Shown here in pieces: positions 35,844 to 46,759 of a DNA stretch of 64,000 bases (within the stretch, counting starts at the first letter, position 1; the number at the start of each line of letters is the position of its first letter). Under the pieces are notes generated by a model that saw nothing but the letters and a program-made list of their open reading frames with translations, had not been told where the DNA came from and did no database searches. The position numbers and the translations under genes were made by a program. Origin of the DNA: Celoporthe dispersa (taxonomy: Eukaryota; Ascomycota; Sordariomycetes; Diaporthales; Cryphonectriaceae); the NCBI GenBank assembly GCA_016584495.1, contig WAID01000001.1:2170001-2234000 (forward strand). Reading direction: 5' to 3'.

Positions 35844-36499
35844 GGTTGTTCACGGGTAGTAGCAGTCAATGGCAGTCAAGGTGTGAACGGTACGGCCGAA
35901 GGAAGGACGGTGAGAAAGTGAGGGTCGGTCCAACACGCTTTTCGACCCTTTTTGTATCTCGATCCATGGCAGAGAGGTCGACGACATCGGCCTCATGTCT
36001 CATGTCTCTGCTCAGCCCTTTGTGGCGCGCAGTATACCACCCACCTGACCATCACCTCCTTGAGGCTGAGGCAGCTAGATTCTCAACCAGCCGCCTACTC
36101 CCGAGAGAGACAGAGGTGAGAGGGATCAGGCCGTGCGAGAACGATCGACCAGGGCCTTGCAGGGGCTGCTGTACTGTATTTGTCCGTCGGCAGAACTGTT
36201 AATTCTCAGCCGGAGAAATATCGCTGTCCCCTCCCTTCACCGGCCACCACCACAACAAGCCAGGGCCTCTCTCCAACGGGCGCCCATGCTACCCAAAATG
36301 GCAGCGATTCGATAAGGGCGTTGGCAACGGGATATTCTGCCTATTGGATTGTTCTTTGGGAGCAATCATAGCAAAGAAAGAAAAAAAAAGAATTGTCATC
36401 GGGCCATTAAGCAAGCAAACCTTGGGTACGCATGAGTGGCATAGACATACGTCCAGTCCCTTATCAAACTTGCACGGCACGCACAGTCTGTCAAACCAT
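35844..36499. other. Upstream region of the PhyH-like gene
   Basis: Gap between the PhyH-like start and an uncertain gene on the other strand. It contains the PhyH promoter; no specific element stands out. Confidence 0.45.
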
Positions 36500-37155
36500 G
36501 GCATCCCTCGAGAAGATCGGCACCGCCTCCATCGGCGAGATCGGCGTCGGCATCGCCCAGGGCTACACCGTCCTGACCAACATCACCGGCCGGAGGTAAG
36601 TCAAGAGCCGCAGAACACCACCACCACACCACCACTACCACCCTCCAAGTTTCGGCACCACTTCCGCTGCTTCTGCTTTTTCCCTTCGCTGCAGCTGCCC
36701 CTCGGGGAAAACATGTCGTGACATCCCGCGGGCTGCGCAACAGTGACTACACGCACCGGCGATTGCTGCTGCTGCCGCTCCCCGTGACAGCCCGCTGTAC
36801 TACCTCGATCTCAACGCCACGAGCCCCCGGCTCGCAAAGACCCGCCGCCGCCGAGTTCGCCGGGAAGGAGAACGCCGGCGCGAGCGGGTCGGCTAGCGGG
36901 CTCAAGTGCTGCTTCGCCTCGATCGTCAAGGGGCCTCATCGGGCTGTCGCTGCCGTCCTTCAGCACGGCCGCGTCGCTGGGGCGTCTACGGCGAGCTGGT
37001 GCGCCACCTCGGGCGCTTGCTCAGGCGAGGAGGGCGGCTGGGACAATACCGCAAAGGGCGGCGACAGCGCCGACGTCTTTTCGCGCTTCGCCGAGGTCTA
37101 CCAGGCCGTAGCCGAGGACACGGTGCTGTATGCCCCCGACGAGAGGAAGCTGTGA
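36500..37155 (+). CDS. Uncertain hypothetical gene
   Basis: An ATG in good context opens a 32-codon exon (MASLEKIGTASIGEIGVG, then IAQGYTVLTNITG) ending at a consensus GTAAGT donor at 36596. Downstream, a frame closes at 37153-37155 and reads GDSADVFSRFAEVYQAVAED followed by TVLYAPDERKL, which has natural-looking composition. I cannot join the two convincingly: the likely acceptor near 36694 leads into a stop, so a further intron or frame break is needed. Near 36788 another frame reads DSPLYYLDLNATSPRLAK. No family is recognised. It may be a damaged small gene adjacent to TF1, with which it converges; the two stop codons are about 80 bp apart. Confidence 0.35.
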
Positions 37156-37233
37156 GGTATTGCATCTCCTCTAGACTGCGTCTGGATTTCTGCATGTATG
37201 TGAACAGAGAATATAAGAAGTAGTAGTACAATC

Positions 37234-39847
37234 TCAGCACAAGGCGTCCAGTCGTGGATCGAGCATGTCCGCTTGCCCCGACCCCGACAGGATCGGCCAG
37301 CCGTCGAAAAAAGTCTCTCGGCAGCATTTGGCTCTGGCCTGGTTCCAAGACCAAGTCCGGCTCTGGATTTGGATACGGCCCGGCCAGCGATAGCGGGGAG
37401 ACCTGCAGAGGTCCGGGCATGTTGAAGGACTGTTCCGTAGCCAGGGGCAGAGCGCTCTGGTGCATGCTTGTTTGTTGCTGCTGCTGCTGCTGCTGCTGTA
37501 GAGGACCCACGAGCAGATGGTCCGCGACGCCCAGCAGCCGAGTTAGGCCAGACAGTCTCGGCGTGGTGTCCGTCCCCGTCTGGTTCATCTGGGGAGCAGC
37601 CACGGCGCCGCCGTTGGCCAGGTGAGGAACGTGGAGGGGATCAAGCTGCTACGCGCGGTTGTCAGGACTCAGCATCATGTCGGCAGCACGGGGAACGGCA
37701 GGGCTGTGGGTGCCGGTCGTGACTTGCCTCAGAGAGATTGCGTGTCACCGAGCCGTTGGCGTTGTTGGTTATGGGGGAGCAGCCGTGCGGGTCAGACAGC
37801 AGGCTCTGTCCCATAGCCTGGAGCCCAGACCCGGCACTGTAATGCTGCGAGGTCTGCTGCATGCACTGTTCTATCCGGATGATCTGGACCCGGAGCTTGG
37901 CGGCAAGATTCGGGGTGGAAACTCGGCCAGCCTCGATCTTGTCGAGGAACTCGGCCAGGACGAGAAGGATATTTCGGACCTGGAGGTATGTCCAGGCCGA
38001 GATGGGGCTCTGGATGCTGCTGCCGAGCATATGTCCGAGGTGTGCCAGGTGATAGAGCTAGTATTTGTCACAGGGTCAGCTGTGGGAGGGGCACTGTAGA
38101 GGGGCAGCTGTGGAGCGGTAGTCGCGGGAGGGAGGCTGTAGGAGAGGAGGAGACAAGGCCCTCTGGCCCTGACCGCAGAAGAGGTGCCTACCGAGCCTGT
38201 GCTTGAGTTGCTGAAGACGCCAGGGGGGCGGCACCGAGCTCATCAAGCAGCTCGCTGGCAATAGCACAGCGGATGTGCACGCTCGACTTGTCGAGCCCGG
38301 CGAGGCGCATCCGGATGTTGGACATGGTAAAGACAATGTTGGCCGCTGTAGTCCTGGGGGTCAGCGACTGTCCTGTAGAGGGAAGACCGGCCGGAAGCTA
38401 GCTACCAACAAGCCCGCAGCGGTCCTTCTGCACATCGCCCGTGACGTCTCTGATGGACTTGAGCTCCTGCGGCAGGTCTCCGTACAGCCTGGCGATGTGG
38501 GACAGGCTGCCGGAGACGACAGACTTGACGGGCCGGAGGGAAGAGAGGAAGGACGCGGTATATCCGCCCGGCTCCTCCGCGTCGTTGCCGGTCCCAAGCC
38601 TTGCGCGCATTACGTCGTTTACATTTTCGGCAACGCGATAGAGATCTGTGCAAAAGTTCCACCCGCGGAGAAAGGAGACCCTGCCCGAGGCCGACGACCT
38701 GAGCTGCACACCGGTGGCGGTGATATCCTTGTCATCGAGGACCTCGGCAGGGTAGGCCACAGTCGACGCAGCCTCGCGCTGCCGCGCGGGCATGCCAAAG
38801 TTGAGGGCGATGTACTGGTCCTGCTGGTAGACGCACCAGAAGAGGCGGCGGCGCTCCTGCCTCTGGATCTCGGTGAGGTCAGGGGGCCAGTTCGCCTCGA
38901 GGTGAAAGCCGTGCATGGCGACAAGGGAGGTGTAGTCTCCCATATGGGCCACAGCCCGCTTCAGGTCGCCGTTCTGCACACAGACCGAGGCCAGCATGGC
39001 GATGGCCTTCATGCCCGAACAGAGGTCCGAGATGCGGGTCAGGTCGGTGGGCATGGCCCGGACGACGGCCTGGTAGCACTCTGCGGACAGCGAGGCGGAC
39101 CTGGAGCGGGTTGGGCCTCGCAGGCTGGGAGACACGACGATGCCGGTGGAAAGGCGGCCTGCCGTCAAGGAGCAGACGGCCATAGTGACGACGAAGACGC
39201 CCCAGTCGGTGCGGTAGAGCTGACGGCGGAGCTGGGACTGGAACGTGGGCCAGTGGAAGTAGGGCCGCAGCGGGTAGATGGAGTGACAAAACGCCTCGAC
39301 TAGGTTCTCGATGGTCTCTGGCCTGAGGATGTCCTCGACGGCGGAGTACAGAGCCATGCCCGCACGGGAGTGGGTGTCGTCCACGACCGTGTCACCCGGG
39401 CTTCTCGAGGCCACCGACGGCCCGCTTGCCAAGGTTGGTGCGGCGGCGGCTGGACCTGCTGGACCTACTGGGCCTGGGCCTGGGCCTGGGTCACCAGCAG
39501 GATTGAGAAGAGCCATGGGCCGAGCACTGCTCATGGCGTGTGTCCGTCCGGCCGGCGGCTGGGAGCTGGGCAGTCAGACCCTTCACCCGGGAACTCATTG
39601 ACACGACAAGAAGATGGGGAGAACTGACGCCGCGTCGCTTTGTCGGGCGGTTGTACGTGCACTCGACACCCTGCTCCCCGCAGCGCCGGCAGGTGACGCC
39701 CTCGATGCCCGGCGAGCACTTGCAGGCGTTCCGATAGCATCGATCGCATGCTCGCGGACTCCGCCTGCGCCTGTTCCCGCGCAGGCCAGCAGCCTCGTCG
39801 CCATCGGCATGATCCGTCAGCGAGTCGGTCTCGGCGGCAGACGCCAT
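37234..39847 (-). CDS. Zn2Cys6 transcription factor TF1, two frame breaks
   Basis: Nuclear regulator and probable controller of the adjacent oxidase gene. The first exon (39847-39629) encodes the zinc cluster RACDRCYRNACKCSPG...CRRCGEQGVECTY. After a 70-nt intron, the second exon (39558 to about 38408) carries the middle-homology region (SIYPLRPYFHWPTFQSQLRR, then LTEIQRQERRRLFWCVYQQD). Later exons include NIVFTMSNIRMRL, SSVHIRCAIASELLDELGAA and LYHLAHLGHMLGSSI, a polyglutamine run (near 37476-37500), and the end DFFDGWPILSG...RLDALC with stop at 37234-37236. Frame breaks lie in G6 at 38223-38228 (one base short) and A6 at 37307-37312 (one base extra). The exon structure around 37620-37740 is unclear. 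Domain order and sequence match TF2 (46760-49352). The 39847 ATG is chosen because only non-ATG codons precede it. Confidence 0.8.
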
Positions 39848-40388
39848 GCTGGAGGTCGTTGTCGTGTCGGCTTCCGCAGGTGCTGGCGAGGAGCTCAAGA
39901 GCGCCGATACTGCAGGGACGGCAGAGCAGCGCAGAGCAGCAGAGTGTCTGGAGAGGTGGGATCGTCACAGCCAGGAGCTCCCGCCGGGGTGAGACTGGCC
40001 ACTGCAGAACCTGCGGAGGCGCTTTTATGCCGGCAGTACTGCAGTGACCAATTTGCCGACCTGCCGCTGCGCACTGCAAAACCTACCCCGGCCGACACGC
40101 TGCGGTTATTCTTGTTTTTTTTTTTCTTTTCTTCTTCTCTGGTTTTTCCTCTCTTCCTTCCAGAGCTCGGCCTCACATGTGCGCATGACCAGACCCACCG
40201 GCAGACGACATAATGAATGGCCGACATCAAACGCTGTGGTTCGGCAGGGCCGCCCTTGTGTCTACAGTACATGTACATAACGGTACCGGGCAGCTTCCTT
40301 CTTCCCCTCGGCATGCTGCATCAGACGCGGGCGGCGCAACGTGCTCTGGGTTACCGCAGCTCTTGACTTTGTGTGGATCATCTCGACA
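39848..40388. promoter_or_regulatory. Divergent promoter region, TF1 / multicopper oxidase
   Basis: 541 bp between head-to-head starts of TF1 (-) and the oxidase (+). It contains a T-rich tract (about 40112-40150) and several CGG/CCG half-sites of the kind zinc-cluster proteins bind. I cannot define an operator from sequence alone. Confidence 0.5.
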
Positions 40389-42388
40389 ATGCTCGGCGCC
40401 ACGTTCTGCCTGCTTGCCGGCCTCAGATCGGTCTGGGCTGCGAGCCTCCAGAGGCACGACGCCTCCTTCACTCCAGACTACGCTCTCCATGTCACCTACG
40501 AGACGGTTAACGTTGCGTGCAGGACGAAGCTGCTCGGCCTGGTCAACGGCACGTCACCCGGCCCTGCCCTGTACCTGAGGGAGGGCGAGACGACCTGGGT
40601 TCGGGTCTACAATGACCAGGAGGACCGGAACTTGACCATGGTGAGAGAGAGAGAGAGAGAGAGCCAGCCTCCCGTCGCATATGCCCTCCAGAGACAAACA
40701 CAGTTGAGCTGACGTACCCCCCAAAGCACTGGCACGGTCTGGCCCAGGCCGCTGCTCCCTTCTCGGACGGCACGCCTCAGGCCAGCCAATGGGCCATCGC
40801 ACCCGGCTACTTCTTCGACTACGAGATCAGGCCGCAGGTGGGCGAGGCCGGGTCCTACTTTTACCACTCCCACGTCAACTTCCAGGCCTCGTCCGTCGCC
40901 GGGCCCATCATCGTGCAAGAAGCCTCTGGCGCCGTGCCGCCCTACGCCTACGACGACGACAAGATTGTCTTTGTCTCCGAGTACTTCAACTGGACCGACG
41001 AGACCGTCGTGGTCGGCGTCAGCAACGTCACCCTCGACTGGCCGGGCGAGCCCGGCTCGCACATGGTCAACGGCGGGAGTTATCCGCCGCTGGGCGCCGA
41101 CGAGACCCAGACCGACGAGCCCTGGCAGGCCTCGCCGGCCAACGACGAGTGCTCGCCCGAGGTGTTCCAGGTGGCCCCGGGCTCGACGTACCGCCTGCGT
41201 TTTATCGGCGGCGTCGTCGCCACCACCGTGGCCATCGTCATCGAGGACCACGACAGCCTCGAGGTCATCAACGTCGACGGGGCGTACACGCGGCCGGCCG
41301 AGGTCGACCGCATCCAGCTCGGCTCCGGGCAGCGCTTCGAGGTGCTGCTGCGGACCAAGACCGAGGAGGAGCTGTCGCAGCTGGGCAGGTCCCTGTTCTA
41401 TATCCAGATCGAGTCGCGCTACCGGCCCGTCAACGTGACCTCGTACGCCTTTCTCCAGTACGTCGGCGCCGCCGCGAACTCCACCGTAGCCAGCATCGGC
41501 AACCGCACGATTCCAGCGTCGGCCCCGGCCACGCCGCCGCTCAGCGTGGCCAACGACATCTACGACTGGCTCGAGTACACGCTCGAGCCGCTCGAGGACA
41601 ACAACTTCCCCGCGGCCGACCAGGTGACGCGCACCGTGTACCTGTACAGCGCGCAGATCTTTGCCCCCGACGGGCAGACGTTCTGGAGCGTCAACAACCA
41701 CACGTGGACCGAGAGCAACCAGCACCTGAACGACACGCCGTACTACGACAACAACAACAACAACGCGGCCGGCAGCAGCAGCGGCGCGCCCTACCTGGTC
41801 AGCGTGTACGAGAAGGGCGAGGCGGCCATCCCGGACTACGAGCGCGCCGTCAGCCAGTACGGCGGGTGGGACCCCAACCTGAACGTCTACGCGGCCCAGA
41901 TCGGCGAGGTCCTGGACGTCGTGCTCATCAACGAGCCGGCGGGCACCGAAGGGGGCTTCGACGTGCACCCATGGCACCTGCACGGCGGGCATGCCTACGA
42001 CCTCGGCAGCGGGCCGGGCATGTACGACGCGGCGGCCAACGAGGCCAAGATGGCGTCGCTGGGGTATAGGCCCGTGCTGCGGGACACGATGCAGCTGTAC
42101 AAGTACGAGGACAGCGACCTGCTCGGCGACACGGCCGCCGTCTACACGCCGCAGGGCTGGCGGGCGTGGCGCATACGGGTCGAGGACGCCGGCGTGTGGA
42201 TGATCCACTGCCACCTGCAGTACCACATGCTCATGGGCATGCAGACGGTGTGGGTCATGGGCAACGCGTCCGAGATCACGGCCGTCCCGGAGCCGTATGT
42301 GGCGGGCTACCTGAGCTACGGGGGCAGCGCGTATGGCAACGCGAGCTATGACCCGCTGGTGTACCACCACTTTGACCTGGGCGGCTGA
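40389..42388 (+). CDS. Secreted multicopper oxidase, ascorbate-oxidase/laccase type
   Basis: Extracellular multicopper oxidase that would oxidise phenolics, ascorbate-like or metal substrates and reduce O2 to water. Two exons, 40389-40640 and 40727-42388, give 637 residues, intact. A signal peptide (MLGATFCLLAGLRSVWAAS) precedes three cupredoxin domains. The copper ligands are all present: HWHG at about 85-88, YHSH at about 130-133, HPWHLH at about 498-503 and HCHLQYH at about 578-584. The residue at the T1 axial position appears to be Met (HCHLQYHMLMGM, about 589), as in plant ascorbate oxidase, rather than Leu/Phe of high-potential laccases. Many N-x-T/S sites (for example near VNVTS, ANST, GNRT) fit a secreted glycoprotein. 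The upstream GTG-initiated extension is rejected because the 40389 ATG gives a clean signal peptide. Divergent from TF1. Confidence 0.9.
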
Positions 42389-42649
42389 GGGGAGGCACAA
42401 GCTCTACAGCGAGACAGGGGAAAGGGAAAGGAAAAAGGAGGGTGGCGGTGTGGCGGTGTGGCGGTGGCGGTGAATTCTCAAATACTTACTAGTTGTAGCC
42501 TCTCAGGAGTAAAACGCAAGCCTTGCCTCTTCATCACCAGGTCAATTCTTCTCTTCAATACCGGTGATGACTATCTGCTATGATCCGGACCGACCTGCCT
42601 GCCACCCTTTCCTGTCGTCTCTCGCCCACTGACCAGGCAGCTCTCCTCC

Positions 42650-44152
42650 TCATGCCGCCCGCACCTGGAGGATGGCGCGCTTCCACCGCCGAATCGGCGG
42701 CGCCCCGCTGCCCGTGACCTCGACGAGCACATGATAATCGCACGTCGCGTTCGGCACCACAAACGACACGACGCTGCTTCTTGCCCCGGTCAGGTTCAGC
42801 GCCGGCACGCCCGCCGCCGTGGTCGCCGCCGGCTCGCCCGACGGCTCCGCGTACTGGAACCACGCAAAGGCCAGCCCTCCGTCCCTGCCGTCCGGGTCGT
42901 ACGACGCCGACGCGTCCAGCGTCACCCTCTCGAACGGCTCTGCGGACAAGACCACCGCGGCGCTGTCGCACGACCCGTTGAGCGCCACGACGGGCGGGTG
43001 CGCGCACGCCCCGCTGTAGTTGGCGCACGCGACGGACCACTGCACGCGCGCGGCCATCTCGTCCTGGTAGGCGCGCCGCCAGCGCCAGATGCTCGCGTGC
43101 GCCGACGTCCACAGCGCCCCGTCGGCGCCGCAGACGCTGTCGGCCGCGTCGTTGTACACGCGGGTCGACTCCCCCGACCAGTCCTGCGCCAGGTACCGGC
43201 CGCCCCAGCCGCCCCATTCCGGGTGGTCGTAGGGCCCGCCGTTGAGCCCGTTCATCATGGTGTGGAAGATGGCAGGAGAGTTGGCCTCCATGATGTTGTC
43301 GCCCAGGTCGGGGTAGTGCGCGGCCGCCAGGGCTCCGAGCTGGAAGTTCCGGGCGATGTACGCCTGGGAGACGAGGGAGGAGTCCGGGCCGCCGAGGTCA
43401 AAGTTGTACGCCACCTCGCCGCTGATGCCCGCCCACGCGGCCAGGCCGTACTGGTTGAAGCCGAGCAGGGACACGACGTACGGGATCTGCGGGAACTGCG
43501 CGCGCACCCACGGGCCGGCATTGTCGCGGTCCGAGATGGCGTAGACGCGCAGCCTGGCGGCGAAGGCACCGAGGTCCGCCGGCGACCTGCTCGCGCGCAC
43601 GTGGTACAGGGCCTCGGCGATGGTGTTGATGCCGCCCCACACGGAGCAGTGTAGCACCTCGCCCGGGCTCAGACCGTCCACCACCGCGATCAGGTGCGCA
43701 GCCCCGGCGCTCATGCTGGCCTGCCCGAGGGCCGCCGTCCCGTACACCGTCGGCCCGCTCTTGATCACACTCGCCAGGTACGCCTTCGAGGGGAACCGCC
43801 CGGCCGTCTGCGCGTTGAGGTTGTCGACGACGGCGCCGTAGGACTCGACGACGGCGCCGATGGCCTGCGGGTAGGTGGTCGCGTTGTCCCAGAAGGACGT
43901 GGCGGCCACCATGCCCGTGATGTTGTACTGGTCCGCGTGCAGCAGCAGGCGCACAAAGGACTGGCTGTCGGGCGGCGAGAGGCTGATGTCGGAGAGCACA
44001 AAGACCTGGGGCTGCCGGTCGAGCGTGATGGCCGGCGGGCACTGGGCCCGGGTCGTCGTCTCGGAGGAATACGCTGCCGACACGGACACGGGTGATGACA
44101 GGCCCGTGGCGAGCAGAGCCGCTGTCGTCACGAGCGATGAGGTGCGCATCAT
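42650..44152 (-). CDS. Secreted DUF1593 (nucleoside-hydrolase-like) protein
   Basis: A single uninterrupted 500-codon exon. After a signal peptide (MMRTSSLVTTAALLATGLSS) comes the DUF1593 domain (PF07632, a nucleoside-hydrolase-like Rossmann fold often annotated cellulose-binding or glycoside-hydrolase-related), seen in VFVLSDISLSPPDSQSFVRL, then VWGGINTIAEAL, RLRVYAISDRDNAGPWVR and GGPYDHPEWGGWGGRY. The C-terminal roughly 90 residues form an Ig-like beta domain (VTLDASASYDPDGRDGGLAF). The substrate is unproven; members are thought to act on carbohydrate-linked compounds. A TATAAG element about 115 bp upstream fits its promoter. Two tandem ATGs (44152, 44149) could start it. It converges with the multicopper oxidase gene, about 260 bp apart. 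It has no frame break. Confidence 0.85.
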   Translation of the reverse strand: MMRTSSLVTTAALLATGLSSPVSVSAAYSSETTTRAQCPPAITLDRQPQVFVLSDISLSPPDSQSFVRLLLHADQYNITGMVAATSFWDNATTYPQAIGAVVESYGAVVDNLNAQTAGRFPSKAYLASVIKSGPTVYGTAALGQASMSAGAAHLIAVVDGLSPGEVLHCSVWGGINTIAEALYHVRASRSPADLGAFAARLRVYAISDRDNAGPWVRAQFPQIPYVVSLLGFNQYGLAAWAGISGEVAYNFDLGGPDSSLVSQAYIARNFQLGALAAAHYPDLGDNIMEANSPAIFHTMMNGLNGGPYDHPEWGGWGGRYLAQDWSGESTRVYNDAADSVCGADGALWTSAHASIWRWRRAYQDEMAARVQWSVACANYSGACAHPPVVALNGSCDSAAVVLSAEPFERVTLDASASYDPDGRDGGLAFAWFQYAEPSGEPAATTAAGVPALNLTGARSSVVSFVVPNATCDYHVLVEVTGSGAPPIRRWKRAILQVRAA

Positions 44153-44613
44153 GGGATAGGATGCCTCCAGACAAGGGCCGGGGGAAGAGTGTTCAGCCGG
44201 TGGAGGGCCGCATTATATGTGCCCTGAGAGGCTTCAAGCACTCGCCAGACACGCCACCTGCTTTGTTCTTATAACCCCGGAGCAGGCAGGGAGGCCTGCG
44301 GGACGTCTGCGCAGGGCGAGCCGCCCCGCTGGGAGTTTTGCCGTGGGGCTCGTCCTCACCTGCAAGCCTGCAAGGGGGAAAAGGGCCGGGAATCGAGCAG
44401 CACATCACATCCCACACAGCCGGCGAGAGGGGGGGGCGGGGGGCGGGGGCCGGCACACAGTCACCGTGAGCTGGGGCTGTCTTGTCTCCTGCACCTCTAG
44501 CTGGAGAATCACTCGGCATTCAGGGACAGAAGTACCCTAGCTACAGACTACGACCGCCTCGGGCTGTCGAGCAGCTCCCGCCCGGGCCGCAGAGGCCAAT
44601 AGACTTGTCACTA
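44153..44613. other. Promoter gap of the DUF1593 gene
   Basis: 461 bp between the DUF1593 start and the stop of the MetE-like gene, both on the minus strand. It holds the TATA-like box listed below and a G-rich tract (about 44429-44450). Confidence 0.5.
44266..44272 (-). promoter_or_regulatory. TATA-like box of the DUF1593 gene
   Basis: Minus strand reads TTATAAG in the context GGTTATAAGAAC, about 115 bp upstream of the ATG. Position and sequence suit a fungal TATA element; there is no experimental support. Confidence 0.4.
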
Positions 44614-45766
44614 TCAGGCTATGGGCGCAGCAATGGCCGTCGAGATGCCCGCGACCGTGTCAAACTCGTCCTGCGGCGCCCGGCCCAGCCCGCACTCGGT
44701 CGCGACGCCCCAGCGCCTCCCCGCCAGAACCTTCTCCGCCTGCACGAGCCGCGCGCGCGTGCCCGCCTCGTCGCGCGGGTGCACCAGGCCCGCGAAGAGC
44801 TCCGTCCTGTCGTCCGTCGTCAGCCCGGCCAGCGGCGCGTAGTAGGCCGCGTCGTCGCGGTCCTTGGGCACGGGGAAGTGCACCCGCAGTCGAGCGGTCG
44901 GCTCATCTTGTGAGCGACGGCGTTGGCGATCCTGACTATGTCGGCCGTGTCGCGCGGCTCGACAAAGTGCTTGTGCGCCATGTCGCCGTAGCAGATGTGC
45001 AGGCCGACCTCGACGCCGGGCGCGACGGCGCCGGCGAGTGCGGCGATGCGGTCGACGCAGCCGGTGAAGGTGTCGCCGTCCCAGTACTGCCAAGGGGTTC
45101 TGCTTTAGCTGTCTCTGCCTCTCTCTCGGTGGTGGGCCCTGCTCCCCTGCTGCTTTCTCCTTACCTTGTCGAAGTGGTAGATGACCTCGCCCGGCGGCGC
45201 CATGAGCAGCATCGTCTCGGCCGCGACGTCGACCTGCACGGCCAGGTCCTCGGCCGGGATCTCGGCCTGGATGCGCCGCAGGCACTCGAGCAGCGCCTCC
45301 GTGTACAGCGGCTCGATCTGCGCCGCGTACTCGGCGCGCAGCAGGCTCATCACGCAGTACACCGTCGGCACGCACACCTGGAAGCGCGTTCCCCTCGGGA
45401 TCACGCCCTCCTCCCGGAGCCGCACAAAGTCGCGGTACGACTCGAGCGCATAGTCATCGTACCCGGGGTGCAGCGGGCCCATGGACTTGACGACGCGCGC
45501 GACGACCTCGGGGCTCGAGCGCACGCCGCGCGCGATGACGTTGTCGTCGGCGTCGTACTTCTCGAGCACGGCCGGCGACGCGCCAAAGACCTGCTCGCGC
45601 TGCCAGCCGATGAAGTCGAAGCGGTTGGCCGGCTCGCCGTCGGGCAGGCGGCGCAGGCGCCCGGGAAGGCGGCGACGCAGCGCCGGAAGGAGGCCGCCGG
45701 CGTCGCGACGCCGCAGATGGAACCGACGAGGTGGACGCCTACGGGACCGGACTGGGGCGAGGGCAT
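44614..45766 (-). CDS. MetE-like (cobalamin-independent methionine synthase C-domain / UROD-fold) enzyme, two frame breaks
   Basis: Stand-alone UROD/MetE-like barrel protein. True MetE is about 760 residues; this has one domain of 358 residues. Exons 45766-45165 and 45086-44614 are joined at a GT-AG intron. Visible blocks: VGVHLVGSI at the start, RLPDGEPANRFDFIGWQREQ, VPTVYCVMSLLRAEYAA, LAVQVDVAAETMLLMAPPGE, VGLHICYGDMAHKHFVEP, and the terminal GVATECGLGR containing the conserved zinc-ligand-like Cys. One base is missing near 45660 (expected FPGRLRRLPDGE) and one in 44883-44885 (expected LDCGVHFPVPKDRDD). The exon total of 1075 nt plus these two is 359 codons including the stop. The family transfers methyl or alkyl groups via zinc-bound thiols; its substrate here is unknown. 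An ATG at 45787 is an alternative start. Confidence 0.8.
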
Positions 45767-46759
45767 GGTAGCTGACGAGGCATGCAAGGGAGAAGCAGGA
45801 GACTGGAGTTGACGGGCTCGCGGCGCGACTTTTTTTTTTTTTTTTTTTGAGCAAAAGACGAAAGCTCACGGATGGGAATCAGTCGCTGTGAAAGCACGCC
45901 TCCTCCTTGTGAGCATACAGAACGGTACGCGTATTTACTATTTATGAACACCTGCTGCTAATGCGCCGATCGCCAGAGTACCTCCTCGTCATGTCTGGTG
46001 ACTCCGAGGGACATGATGGGATGACAAGCCTCTCGTCGACCTGCAGATGCCAGCGTCGCTGTCAATGAAGCCGAGCGAGTTTACTGCGGGCCTGTCCCCC
46101 CTCCCCCCCTTCCCGGGTGCATGTGAGTGAGGTGGTACTGGTAACCTCTTCAGAAATCCCGGGAGTTCTGCCGCTCGCTCGCTGCGAGAGACTCAGCTGC
46201 TCAGCTCGGCAAGAAAGATTTATATGGCCGCAGAGCGATTCCGGCCCGACTCAACCCAGACCGAGATTTTAGCAAAATGAGCTGCCTGCGAAATCCGATG
46301 CATTGCCGCCTTACACCTGCTTGCCCCCGAGAGTTTATACGAAAATGGCCCCGGGTCCGACAATAGTTGTAGAAAAGTCTTATCCAGCACAGCTCAGCAG
46401 ATATAGCTGAGGGAACGACAGCCGAGCCAGCCTGTCCAGCCAGGCACATAGCAGATATATAATTCAAAAAAGTATTTGGCTTTAGATCCGAGTCAGATAT
46501 TACTTGAGTATCAAAAGTATTGGCCTTCTCCCATGATTAAATCTCCCGTATTACTTTATATTTCGCCTTCAGAACTCTGCTTCCACAGACATACTCCTAT
46601 AGCTGTAGATGAAAAGACGAGGCTTTTCAGCTCCGGCTTTGAGAAAGCAATAGACCACCAGAGCGCCTCAACATAACACGGCCGTGCCCTGAGATAAAAC
46701 CAAAGTACACATGTAGGTAGCCACAGCAGTGAGAGAGAGAAGGGGGGGGGCTCCTCTGT
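45767..46759. other. Intergenic region with poly-T
   Basis: About 1 kb between the MetE-like start and TF2 stop. It has an 18-20 nt T run (about 45831-45849), a GA run near 46732 and a G run near 46742. The left part should hold the MetE-like promoter. No gene is recognised. Confidence 0.5.

Noticed and set aside
38275..39303. 342-codon open frame on the plus strand
   Set aside because: Antisense of TF1, whose zinc cluster and middle-homology region are on the minus strand.
40607..42400. 597-codon open frame on the minus strand
   Set aside because: Antisense shadow of the GC-rich multicopper oxidase exon, with Val/Arg/Asp-rich composition and no motifs.
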